From NCBI RefSeq assembly GCF_009905375.1, contig NC_133653.1, forward strand, positions 87,657,004 through 87,721,003: a stretch of 64,000 nucleotides of DNA, in the 5' to 3' direction. The translations under genes and the position numbers were made by a program. Shown here one piece after another: positions 22,401 through 34,324 of this stretch. Under the pieces are notes generated by a model. That model worked only from the letters and a program-made list of their open reading frames with translations, ran no database searches and was not told the DNA's origin. The stretch is from Apium graveolens. Taxonomy: Eukaryota; Streptophyta; Magnoliopsida; Apiales; Apiaceae. Position 1 is the stretch's first letter. Every line of letters starts with the position of its first letter.

Positions 22401-25400
22401 ATGGAGAACCAAACTGTGAACGATTCGATGAACATGACGGCTGATCCCAACGCACAGATCACTGGATCTGATGGGGTTCACCAGCAGCCGATTAACCCTA
22501 ACGCACGGATCGTACGATCTGATGGGGGTCAAACGCCTGTTGGACATGTGCCTTCGGGACATGTGCCTGTGGGACACACTGTCATTGGACAGTTTAGTGT
22601 TCCTCTTGGACAGATATCGGCAGGATTCACTCCTCCGATCATACCTGCGGTGCCTACTGGTGTGCATACACCTGTAGTACAGACGCACGTACCATCTGTT
22701 CCACCTGTGGTGCCTGCTGCACCTGTTATGCCAACTGTGCCTGCTGCACATGCTGAAAAACCTGAGAAGTTCAACGGAACGAACTTCAAACGTTAGCAAC
22801 AAAAGATGCACTTTTATCTGACCACGTTGCATATGGATCGCTTCCTTAAGAAAGAACCACTGTTGCTCACTGCTGACAGTAACATGCAGACTGTGTATGC
22901 TGCTAATGCTTGGAAGCACTCCGACTACATCTGTCGGAACTATGTGTTAAATTGTTTGTCTGACCCGTTGTATAACGTATACAGCGCGAAGCCAACAGCT
23001 AAGGTCTTATGGGAGTCACTTGACCATAAGTATAAAACCGAGGACGCTGGGGCAAAGAAGTGGATTGTTGGCCGCTTTCTTGATTATAAGATGGCAGACT
23101 CTAAGACTGTGGTCAGTCAGGTGCAGGAACTGCAGGTGATCATTCATGACATTCATGTTGAGGGAATGGTCATAAGTGAGTCTTTCCAAGTTGCTGCTGT
23201 TATTGAAAAGCTTCCACCTGGATGGAAAGATTTCAAGAATTACCTTAAGCACAAGCGAAAGGAGATGTCTATGGAGGATCTTATTGTTAGACTTCGTATT
23301 GAAGAAGACAACAGAGGGTCCGAGAAGAAAGTTAATGTTGCCACTGAGAAGGCAAACATGGTGGAGCATGCTCAAAGCTCCAAGCCCAAGAAGACTAATT
23401 CTAGTAAAGGGGCAAAGCTGACACCCAAAGGAGGGATTTTGAAGTCAAAATTTCAGGGGAAGTGCTACAACTGTGATAAAGTTGGTCATAGGTCTTCTGA
23501 CTGCAAGAAGCCCAAGAAGCCCAACAAGAAGAAAGAAGCAAACATGGTAGAGAATATCTCCAAGGATATGGGTGATATAGACCTCTGTGCTACGGTCTCT
23601 GAAGTGAACCTGGTCGGTTCTAATCCACGTGAATGGTGGATTGATACTGGTGCTACTAGGCATGTTTGCTCAGACAAGGCGATTTTCTCTAGCCTCAAAG
23701 CTTCTGATGCTGGTGAGAAGCTCTACATGGGGAATTCAGCAACTTCTACCATTGAGGGTGAAGGCACGGTGATCCTGAAGATGACCTCTGGGAAGAATCT
23801 GACTTTGAAGAATGTACTTTATGTGCTTGATATTCGCAAGAACCTTGTGTCTGGTTCTCTGTTGAGTAAGCATGGCTTTCGCATTGTAATAGAGTCAGAT
23901 AAAGTAATTTTGTCTAAGAGTGGTATGTTTGTAGGCAAGGGTTATTTAACCGATGGGCTTTTTAAGCTCAATGTAATGTCCGTTAAGGACGATAATAAAA
24001 TGAAGAATTCTTCTGCTTACTTGCTTGAGTCTCCTAATTTATGGCATGCTAGATTAGGACATGTAAATTATGACACTTTACGACGTTTAAGTGCAAAAGA
24101 ATACATACCTAAACTTACTATCGATTCAAAACATAAGTGTGAGACTTGTGTTGAGGAAAAATTAACGAGATCATCATTTAAACGTGTGGAAAGGAACACC
24201 AAAGTGCTAGACCTAATACATAGCGACATATGTGATTTAAAATTCGCTCCAACAAGAGGAGGAAACAAGTATTTTATTACATTCATTGATGATTGTACAA
24301 AATACTGCTATGTATATTTGTTGAAAAGCAAAGACGAAGCTATAGATAAATTTAAAATCTATAAGGAAGAAGTTGAGACACAACAGACTGAAAAAATCAA
24401 AGCGATACGAAGTGATCGTGGAGGTGAATATGTTGAACCATTTGGAGAATTCTGTTCACAACATGGTATAATCCATGAGGTCACTGCACCATACTCCCCT
24501 CAGTCAAATGGTGTGGCTGAAAGGAAGAATCGCACTCTGAAAGAAATGATGAATGCGATGTTGTTAAGCTCTGGGCTTCCACAATCGATGTGGGGAGAAG
24601 CCATCTTAAGCGCAAATAATATTTTAAATATTATGATGCGCAAGAATAAGGATGTAAGTCCTTATGAAATGTGGAAGAAAAAGAAACCAAGTTACCAACA
24701 CCTGAAAGTGTGGGGGTGCCTTGCAAAGGTACTGATCCCTACACCAAAGAAGGTGAAGATATGTCCTAAGACTGTGGATTGTATTTTCATCGGATATCCT
24801 CCACATAGTACTGCATATCGGTTTCTTGTTCATGAATCCAAGATTCCTGATATTCAAAAGAATACCATTAGGGAATCAAGGAATGCCTCATTCTTTGAGA
24901 CGATGTTTCCCTATAATCCAGGAAACCAACAACCTACGACCTCTAAATGATCTCATGAGTCTGTAGATGACGATAATGAGAGTGACGAAAGTGAAGACGA
25001 AAATGTGGGGGTAGTGAGAAGGAGCAAAAGACAACGAACGGAGAAATCCTTTGGGTCTGATTTTATGACCTATTTGCTCGAAGAAGGTGACCCAAAAACC
25101 TATAAGGAGGCGGTTACCTCACCTGATGGACCTATGTGGAAAGAGGCCATCAAGAATGAAGTTGATTCAATTATGCAAAATCATACTTGGGAATTAGTGG
25201 ACTTGCCAACTGGTTGCAAACCTTCAGGTAGCAAGTGGGTTTTCAAGAAGAAGCTGAAAACTGATGGCACTATTGATAAGTATAAGGCCAGACTTGTAAT
25301 TAAAGGATACAAGCAACAAAAAGGCCTTGATTACTTTGATACATATTCTCCTGTAACGAGAATAACGTCCATAAGGATGATGTTTGCTATTGCTGCAATG

Positions 25401-26691
25401 CGTAATCTAATTGTACATCAAATGGATGTGAAAACAGCCTTCCTAAATGGGGACATAGATGAGGAAATCTATATGGAACAACCCGAAGGGTTTGTTGTCC
25501 CAGGACAAGAAAGGAAAGTTTGTAGATTGGTGAAATCATTGTATGGTTTGAAACAAGCGCCTATGAAATGGCATGAAAAATTTGATGAGGTCGTGCTGGC
25601 CATTGGCTTCAAAATCAATGAATGTGATAGTTATGCCTATTACAAGGATAACGAGAACAGCTATGTCAAGGAGAATGACAATGGCTATGTCATGACGACG
25701 CTATATGTAGATGATCTACTTATTGCCGGAAGCAATGATAAAGTGATCAAATCTACCAAGGATATGTTGAAATCAAGATTCGACATGAAAGACATGGGAC
25801 TAGCAAATGTAATTCTGGGAATTCAAATTTCTAGAACATCAGAGGGTCTCGCATTAAGTCAACCACATTATGTTGACAAGATCCTTGAGAAGTTTCTTAA
25901 GGATGACTTTGAGAAAGCTAGGACACCTGTGGATATGACTTTGCACCTATCCAAGAACAAAGGTGTAGCTGTTTCCCAATTAGAATACTCGAGGATAATT
26001 GGTAGTCTGATGTACCTCATGAGTTGTACAAGACCAGACATTGCATACTCAATTAGCAAGTTGAGTAGGTTTACGAGTAATCCGGGAGCTGATCACTGGA
26101 AAGCGATCATAAGGGTACTAAGGTACTTGAGGGGAACTCGAGACTATAGACTGCACTATGGCAGATACCCAGCAGTATTAGAAGGATATACTGACGCAAA
26201 TTGGATATCTAGCAAGAAAGCACTTAAGTCTACGAGTGGCTATGTGTTTATATTAGCTGGAGCGGCAATATCATGGAAATCCTCAAAACAAACGGTGATA
26301 ACTCATTCCACGATGGAAGCTGAGTTTGTGGCACTAGATAAATGCGCCGAAGAGGCTGAATATCTACGTCAGTTTCTGGAGGATATTCCAAGATGGCCAA
26401 AGCCTGTAACTGTAATAGGGATTCACTGTGATAGTCAATCCCGCTATTGGCAGAGCACAGAGCACGATGTATAATGGAAAGTCTCGTCATATACGACGAT
26501 GACACAGTTCCATTAGACAATTGATCTCAACCGGAATTATCACTGTTGACTATATACCGTCAAAAGATAATATCGCGGATCCACTAACCAAAGGGTTATC
26601 AAGAGAAGTGGTTGAGAAATCATCGAGAGGGATGGACACCCAACCATTGCTGACTGGAGATCCCAAGAACTTGGTTCAATGGGACAACTAA
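22401..26691 (+). pseudogene. E5 gag-pol polyprotein, broken
   Basis: One long frame from ATG at 22401 (MENQT) to TAA at 26691. It has a Pro/Val-rich gag N-terminus, a copia gag domain, a zinc knuckle CYNCDKVGHRSSDC (about 23463-23504), protease DTGATRH (about 23642), an integrase H-H-C-C region (about 24040-24150) and core (HSDIC, IRSDRG, VAERKN), RT with YVDDLL (about 25703-25720), and RNase H. Defects are TAG at 22794-22796 (Trp expected), TGA near 24948, a one-base insertion near 26441, and TGA near 26500 (Arg expected). Most are single transitions. Without them gag and pol form one continuous frame, unlike E1-E3. Confidence 0.9.
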
Positions 26692-27235
26692 ATCATGATG
26701 ACCAAATCACTGTGGGGGTAACCCCTGGCCTGTTCCTATGATGAGGAAACAGTGAGACCCGTAAGGTACGAGGTTAAGCTTTGAGCTTTTAATGATCTTT
26801 GATGAATACATGGAGCTCAGGAGTGAACGCATGGAATTCAGTTGAGTAAACGCGGGTTACTCTATAAGATAAAGATCACCTATGTGGGAGAGAAGTGGGG
26901 CCGCTTCAAAGGAGAATTGTGAGGCACAATTCTTTAGAAACTTCTGCAGAACCAGGATGATGTTCCATGGCCAAAATGGACATACTCATGAGAGCTGAAC
27001 GAGTCAGAAACGATATAGTGATAAGTATATCATCGTTTACACAAACGGTCGAACAGTTCAAGGACAAGCACGTCTACTGTCTACCAGTAAAGTCGGTATG
27101 CTTACTCGAGCGAAGGTTCAAGGAGCATTCTCTACCTATCGTATGCTATATCTGATCGAAGAAACTATCACCAAGTCAAACTCCGTGTCTGTCTGTCTGT
27201 CTGATGTGTGCTACTAAGATCACCAATCTCACCCA
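26692..27235 (+). other. E5 3' non-coding region
   Basis: Lies between the RNase H stop and the polypurine tract. It contains a CTGTGGGGGTAACCCC palindromic block near 26710 and a short TCTG repeat near 27190. The open frame 26967-27155 is not called. Confidence 0.6.
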
Positions 27236-27245
27236 TGTGGGGGAT
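27236..27245 (+). promoter_or_regulatory. E5 polypurine tract
   Basis: GTGGGGGAT directly before the TGTTGG start of the 3' LTR. Confidence 0.85.
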
Positions 27246-27890
27246 TGTTGGAAAATATGGGTATAAGTCCCATATTGGTAAGTCATATTTTTGAGCATTA
27301 TGACTAAAAGATGTGTGAGATATGATGATATTCTCTTAATAATGAAATTATTATTTTCCATTAGAATTTGGCTCAAATATTATGGCATAAATTAATTTGA
27401 TTTTGTTTCAGATTAATTGATATGGTGTATGTCTTGATATATTTAATCTGATTCTGTTTCAGATTATTTATGGAATAGAGTAGCTTGCAAGTATTACACC
27501 GATTCCATAATTAATGATATTTAATTATGGAAAAAAGTAGCGCACAAGTCTATCTACACCTATATAAACACCTCTAAGGCGTTAGGGTTAGACACACCAA
27601 AAACATATTCGCCTTTAAACACAAAACTCTCTCTCTCTCTCGGTGATAGTTTCGTACCCGTTCAAGCTCGCTGAAGGTGCTCGTTATCTGTAACGCCGCC
27701 GCTACCTCGTTTTATCCTGGGAGGCTATCGACTCGCACATACGGTGAGAGGCGAAATAGCTTTAAGGAGACAGTTTCAACTGGATTCGAGGACCTCTCTT
27801 CTGTTTATATCTTTTCTTCCTCCGTTTGATTTCGTTTACTCACGCACACATTTGTTTGATTATATGTATTAATCGCAGATTGTATTCACA
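27246..27890 (+). repeat. E5 3' LTR (645 bp)
   Basis: Runs TGTTGGAAAA to ATTCACA, complete. Contains CTATATAAACACC (TATA box) near 27560, also present in the 5' LTR near 21997. Confidence 0.9.
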
Positions 27891-28145
27891 GATATATGAT
27901 AGTGAGAGAAGGAGAAGAAAGAATTGACAAGAAGAAGACATATTGAGGAATAAACATTCAGTATCATTCAGTCCAACATAGGCTTAATATATAGCCATAC
28001 AACTAGAGAAAAACTAAAATAATACATGAACTACTAAAAATAGGAATCATTAACCCACGTATCCTAGACAAAACACACACACGCACAGAGGCCACTACCA
28101 TACTAACTACTACTCTAACTGAACATATGAACATGGTTCATATCA
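27891..28145 (-). repeat. E6 3' LTR, right part after E5
   Basis: 27891-28091 repeats 21513-21713. 28092-28145 completes the E6 LTR and ends CATATCA. The following purine run on the minus strand (28146-28155) is the likely E6 polypurine tract. Confidence 0.8.
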
Positions 28146-28239
28146 TTCCCCGCGGCTTAAGAATCTTGGTCTACCAAGTTGAAATCTAAAGAGGACCTCA
28201 AGTTATGTTGTTCATTTTCTGGTAAGGATGTTAGGAGGT

Positions 28240-28739
28240 ACGGGTTCTAGTTGAACTCCTTTTTCCTTCTCATTGCTCATGTGTGGTGAATCCTCATTCA
28301 TAAAAAATTATGGTTTGTACAACCATGACCTTGAACAAACTTTTCATCACAATAATTCGATGAAAAGGTATTGGTTGAGACTTTGGCTTGTGCATTGCAT
28401 CGTTGAAGGTCCTAGTATACCAGCTGTTGAGTTGGGCGAGCCCTCCGGTATTGCATAAGTGGGTTGTAAAGCAATGTGTTGATCTGGTTTTTCAAGCACA
28501 TTGTGTTCCTCAATATAAGTATGGCCACTCCAATTGCATCTACTAAAGTACGTGATTGCTTAATCTTTACATCTATTTGAATGTCATCTCAAAACCCTAT
28601 AATAAAACAACCAATAAAGAACCTTTCTGGCATGCCATCAACTCGATCTGAAAGTTTTTCAAAAGCTTCTTGGTGCCTCCGATGGATCTTCATAATCAGT
28701 TGGACCACATCTGAGTTGTACAGCATTAGTGAACTCAAC
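28240..28739 (-). pseudogene. gag: E6 gag, C-terminal part
   Basis: The minus strand continues gag from the far side of E4. A frame reads PTDYEDPSEA and then LSDRVDGMPERFFIGC and DVKIKQSRTLVDAIG, typical of the chromovirus-like Ty3/gypsy gag domain, with an in-frame TGA and frameshifts. A trace of a CYCDEKF zinc-knuckle block follows near 28345. The remaining stretch to the LTR resembles the non-catalytic end of a gypsy polyprotein, so the pol core was deleted. The plus-strand frames here are shadows. Confidence 0.8.
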
Positions 28740-31700
28740 TGTAATATCCCATATTTTCAGATATTATTATTATTATTTAAAATTGTTTATGCGAATTTTA
28801 TGTGAATTTTTGTGAATTATCTGGTAATTGAAGTTGATGTTTTGGATGTTTGTATGTGATATTCTTTGAGTATTCTAATTTTATATGTCCAGAATAAAGT
28901 ATAGATAATGATGGTATTTTTCTGGTAATTTTTGGACTGTTATATGATTTTATAATGATTTATGGATTTATTAATTATATTCAGAATAATTACAAAACTA
29001 TTTTGTAAAGCCGGGAATCGTTCAACTTCAACCGTTTTTGCGTTTTTACAACCCGGGTTCGGAAAACTCCTTGCTAACCCAATCTGGATATTCTGAGCAT
29101 TTTCCGTGTTTTAACTTTTTCGATCTGGATTACGGTTTGAACCGAACGCATCCCCGCACAAAATTTTCGATACGATAATCATTTCGGTAAATCAATAAAA
29201 CCCGTATTCTCGAGAGACGGGATATTTTTACATTTTTCTCATAAGGTGTTTTATAAGAAGCCCCGGTTTTGATAATTATTCAAATCTGATACTAAATTGT
29301 ATCGTTTCCATAGTTACTTAGTGGTTAAGTAATCTATTTTCGGATCCGATATAATCCAATGTGATACTGGTTATGTGTTTTTTGGATTTTCTGTTAATTT
29401 AGGAATCGTCCCCATTTTTCAAAAACTAACGGACCGGGCCCACCAAGACGTCAAAGCCCACAAAAGTCATGCTTTTATTTTTACAAAATCAATCGTATTT
29501 CAAATACCCAGTATTTCTGCATTTTTGAATTATTCTCAATTTTTGGGAAATTTTGATATAAATGTTGTATTTTATTTCTTTTAAAATTATTCCCCATAAT
29601 TATTATTTTGGGGTTGATCGGAGAACCACCGGCGCCGGGAAGGGCTGCCGGATTCTAGGTTCATTTCTCAGTTTCCGGTAGGGTTCCTACCCGACCCGGT
29701 TCGTTCTTGTTTGACCCGTTTTATTTCTTACCCGACCCGGTTTTAATTCTTAAACCCCCAATTCCAAATTCAATAATCTCTTTTTGATTTTCCTTTTTTT
29801 AAAAATAATTCAAAATTCTTTTCTTAATTTCAAAATTCAGTTATTTTAATTTCAAAAATCATTTACTTATTATTTATAATTCTAAAATTTATTTTCTTAA
29901 TCATTTAAAATTCCAAAAACTGTTTATTTTATTATTTTTAAAAATCTATATTTGTTTTAATTATTTATAATTTATTTTAATTATTTATTTTATAGATTTA
30001 ATTAATTGGTTAATTCATTTAATCAATTAATTTTATTTATAAATAGTTAAATAAAATATAATTATTTATAATTAATTCAAAATAAATCCTAAAAATTGTT
30101 TTTAAGCTTTTAAAAATTATATTTTGGTATTTAAAAATCAATTAATATTATTGTTAATTGATTTAATTCTATTTAATTCTTATTTATTCGTAATAAATAA
30201 ATCGTTTGTCCGTTTAATACGAAATGAACGCGTATAAACTCAGAAAAATATTCCACTTTCAATAGAAATACTTTTGAGACCTAATTTCTTTTGTATTGAA
30301 AGGTCGTTTGATTTGCGAGTCATTCTGAGCAGAACCTTTTGACGAACCGAGTAATGTGTTATATAAATTATGTGATATGTGAATTATGTGCTTACGTGCT
30401 ATGTGAATTACATGTGTAAGTGGGTCAAGAGTCATGTATTTGACTGTTATAACTATGTGTGGGCTATCGTATGGGTAGACAATAGGGTTTTGACGTGCAG
30501 TTCGTCGAGTAATTATCATTTAGACGATTAAAATGATATTTTCTAATAATGGATACGAGTCTTTCAAGACGATCAGGACCAGATAGAATGGATGAAGACT
30601 AGAGTTGAATAGTATAAAATATAGGGTTGCAGCACTGCATGAGCAGCAGGCCAATGGATTAGTAGAATAAAGACGGTGATGTTTTAAGACAGAATGTCAG
30701 AATAGATGCGTCTTTGCGAGTGTGACTAACTGCTAAATCCCAAAGGCAAGTATCCCTATCATCACTTATTGTTCAAGTGATATTTATTTTTGAATCCTAT
30801 TATGCAAGTATTGTTTTCCCTATTTTCAGGTCAGAATAGATAAATGTTTTACATCTTGCTAAATTCAATACTTATTATGCAAGAACTCTATGCTATTCTA
30901 TGTTCAGAATAGTTAAATATTTTTACTCATCAAATTACTAGATTTATAAATGTTTTGTATTTTGAGAAAGATGATTTGGTTGCAAATATTCCTACCCAGG
31001 TAAATGGGGGAAATAAAATTATTATGGGTGTCAATTATTATGACCCCTTTTCAATAAAAGGTTTTAAGATTGGATCAATGCGTTAGTGACCGGGGTGGAC
31101 GGTCCAGCCGAGGGCTATTGCTAAGTGTCATATGAAATATTATGACACAATTTGTGCCACAGGCAAATATATTGCCCTTTTATTTGAGTACTCGTGTTTT
31201 GGGAACATGTTCCTATGAATCATGACCTTGTGCTATCACACGGGCTGATCAACATGTGATAGTACGTCCACCAGTGAATGATCCCAATCTAAATTATTAT
31301 ATTGTTTTTTATAATCGTAGAATAAATGATTTATCAACTGTTTCTATTTTGGATTAATGGTGAAATGCAGTTTTGATTCAGATTCCGATTTATGCTGATA
31401 CTTACTTTGTTGTTAAATATCAAAGGTGGTATTAGTATAGATGATTGATGCTGACTTCAGTATGGGATGTTGTGAGCATCAAAGTTCGTATTGATATTTA
31501 ATTTGATATAACAACAAAATGAGTATTAATATCAAGAGTTCGGTTTTGAATAAAGTTTATGATTCAATCCATAATCATTGCTTCTTGTTATTATTGTTTA
31601 CGATATTTTCGTAAACGCGGTTTTACGAGTTTTATTCTTGTCAAGATTCAAAGCATTGCTAAAGCATTTCTTTCGAAAATATCAAAAAAAGTTTTGAGTA

Positions 31701-32298
31701 CAGTGAGAAACAATTATCCGATTTTTTAATAAATTTTCTGTTTCAACAATTATGATTTTAAAATGATCTACGCTATTGCAGATGTCGGTTTTATATCAAA
31801 ATGACCATATTTATATTACAATGATCTTGCTGAGCATTTCTTTCGCTCATACTTGCATGTTTTCAAATTTAACCTCCAGTGAGGATTAACTTGCGCTTTT
31901 AGCCGCGTAATTCGAGGAAGCAAAGAAGAAGCTTTTGGAAGGTAGTTGGTCCAAGGTTTACAGACTAGTGTAATTTTTATTATGTAAATTTGTTTATATT
32001 ATATTATATTTGTGTATTGTATTTGGGCCTAGTATACTTCTTTTCGAAGTTATACTAGCGGGTTAAGTTTTAAGGTTTGGAATTATTGAAAAGAGTTTTA
32101 AAAGAAAGTGAAAATTTATTTATGGAATTTGGATTTCTTGTTTGTAGAACTGTAACCTTAAAAGATCTTCGATTAGTTTAGGGTCATAGATGTTAAATAT
32201 CTTCTGCTGGCATTCATTTGTTGATTAAACAGGTTATTTTGGATTGAGGTTTCATAGTGACGACCAAATCCTCTGACCCCGGATTTGGGGGCGTTACA
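28740..32298 (+). repeat. E4 5' LTR
   Basis: Matches 55715-59323 along its length with many substitutions. It lacks about 57 bp present at 57302-57360. It includes a very AT-rich part (about 29750-30190) and, near the end, the GAGGATTAACTTGCGC block before the R/U5-like tail. No coding sequence; the small frames (28581-28805, 29375-29584, 30259-30519) are LTR sequence. Confidence 0.93.
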
Positions 32299-32301
32299 GG
32301 T

Positions 32302-32313
32302 TGGTATCAGTGC
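32302..32313 (+). promoter_or_regulatory. E4 primer-binding site
   Basis: TGGTATCAGTGC begins 3 bp after the LTR and differs at one base from the tRNA-iMet site TGGTATCAGAGC. Confidence 0.75.
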
Positions 32314-33228
32314 TGAGGTTATAGTAAACTAGAAACGAGAGTGTGTAGGAGTGTATATAGTTATGTAAGGATGTTTGAGCTCATATCGAGTTCCTGCTGG
32401 ACTACTGGATATAGTACCAACGAGTAAGTTACGATAGGCACATTCATTTGATATGGTTATATTGAGCTGGACAAAACTCTTGGCAGTTGCGAACTTCTAG
32501 TGTGGAATCTGTGGCTACTACGTTTTGACGATGATGAAGATTATCGATATCTTTGGAATATGAAGAAGTGTCGAGAATTGGATGATGAGTCAACCGAAGA
32601 GTTCAAATAGAAGATAAGCATTAAGACCTTGGCAATACATTCTCCTTCTATAACTTCTTTTGACCTCTCTCAGAAAGGGATATCCGTTAGAGGATATAAT
32701 CCCTAACACCCGTTTAATCATTTTATGCCAGAATCTTGTTTTCTGGATTTCATTTTTCTTCATAAATATCAGCTTTGAACTCTTTTCAGTTTTATTCATT
32801 TGATTTTGGATTCCTTTGATATTCTTTTATTCTGACAGAGATGAACAACCCTAACTATAAGGGACGCAAGGTATACCTGTCTGTGTGATAGGAGTTGGAT
32901 GGGACGCAATCACTTGTGTGTGTTGTGCCTACAAGAAGGTTAACAACCTTTAGTAGTGCCTTAATTTGGGCACGCAATACCAAGTTCATTTGATCATATT
33001 GATCTCTCAGTTATTCTTTCATTTCAACAACACTTTCTCACAAACTCAGATTTTGGTAACCACAATGGTGGGACACCCGTTATCATTTGAACTTCTTTTC
33101 TCTTTGAAATCCATGATTTTATTATCTCCAATATGCGAAGGTATGCCAATCAAGTTGAGCTGAGTTATCCTGGTCAAGTCAAAGTAAGGCTATGTGATGG
33201 GATTACCAAAAGCAACAATGGATTGCAA
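32314..33228 (+). other. E4 internal region, left part (non-coding)
   Basis: No frame resembling gag or pol. Small frames at 32590-32799 (minus) and 32966-33163 (plus) have no recognisable domain. The interior continues at 42374-42389 and 55404-55714. Confidence 0.7.
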
Positions 33229-34264
33229 TGTTAGAAATATGTTGTGAACTTAATGATAAGTTAAACAAAACACCTTAGTAGATTTGACTTAGTGAAACTT
33301 GTAGCTCTCAACGGATGATCTATTATTGTCCCGACGGATGAACTTTATAGTCCCGATGGATGACAATTTGACATCCATCGAGAGTGTAGCTTATGTAACA
33401 AATAAGTAATGTAGCACATTTCTGCAAACAATGTATCTTAATCTAGTAGATTGTATAGGGTTCTCTAAGTCATGTTGACTACTAGATTGATATGCAGAAT
33501 AGGTTGGCTAATTGTAAATATGAGATGTCTTGTAATTCTGTATAAGTGAAATATAGTCAAGTGACAGATAGACTCCCGACGGATGATCTACAAGGCTCCC
33601 GACGGATGATCAACATATTCCCAACTGATGTTCAACATAATCCCGACGGATGATCATATTCAAAATAGCTGTTGATAGTGATAACACGATCACATGTGTC
33701 GGGTGTTTGCAAAAGGAATGTGGCAGCCTGTTAAGCAGGATTTTGAGAACAAAGAAGCATTACCATTTTCATGCAAATGTGAAGATTTTCAAAGATGCTG
33801 AAATAGAGTAGTGAAGCAGCATGAAGTTAGACTAGATGGATTTTGTTTTATTATCTTGTCTTACTATCATGTAACTTGGTGATATATAAACCAAGAGTAG
33901 CCAGTAGAACAATCAACTAAGCAAGCTTATTTTTCAGATAAACATATCAAGATGTATTCTGTAAGAATTTCTCTGTAGTTTTGTTTGTTCAACTTGTAAA
34001 GCAGCTATGAGCTATTCAAAGCTTCATAGAGTTCTCAATCATATATATATATATGGTGGATACTTTCAAATCCACCAGAAAGTTTTAATGCTTGTGTTTT
34101 ATTACTTAGTGTTTTGATTTCTATTACTCTTTCATTCCGCACTATTGCAAATTAAATACTGTTACATATATTAAGTTAGAACAATTTTAAAATCTCAAAA
34201 AAGTAGCCAGAATTACATTCAACCCCCCCTTCTATAATTCTTATTGTATTTTTAGGGAATAACA
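33229..34264 (+). repeat. E2 5' LTR (1,036 bp)
   Basis: TGTTAGAAAT to GGAATAACA. Motif copies are near 33308, 33331, 33373 and 33590-33655. TATATAAA (33883-33890) lies within the palindrome CTTGGT...ACCAAG (33875-33895). Confidence 0.93.
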
Positions 34265-34266
34265 AT

Positions 34267-34278
34267 TGGTATCAGAGC
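34267..34278 (+). promoter_or_regulatory. E2 primer-binding site (tRNA-iMet)
   Basis: TGGTATCAGAGC, two bases after the LTR; perfect match to the usual site. Confidence 0.92.
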
Positions 34279-34324
34279 AAGCTCTTGAAGTACAAAGAGT
34301 ATAAAGATCACAACAATCATCAAG

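Larger units (their letters stand above)
21714..27890 (+). mobile_element. E5: Ty1/copia element inserted in the E6 LTR
   Basis: The left LTR (21714-22324) lacks the first 31 bp seen in the right LTR (27246-27890). Between them is one gag-pol frame in copia order and about 550 bp of 3' non-coding DNA. Instead of a 5-bp TSD, the element is flanked by 201-bp direct duplications of E6 LTR sequence. The LTRs differ at a modest number of sites by eye. I could not recognise a tRNA primer site after 22324. The sequence style is Tork-like, but the lineage is not certain. Confidence 0.88.

Noticed and set aside
22338..22919. 193-codon minus-strand frame
   Set aside because: Antisense to the E5 gag start; His/Arg/Ser-rich shadow.
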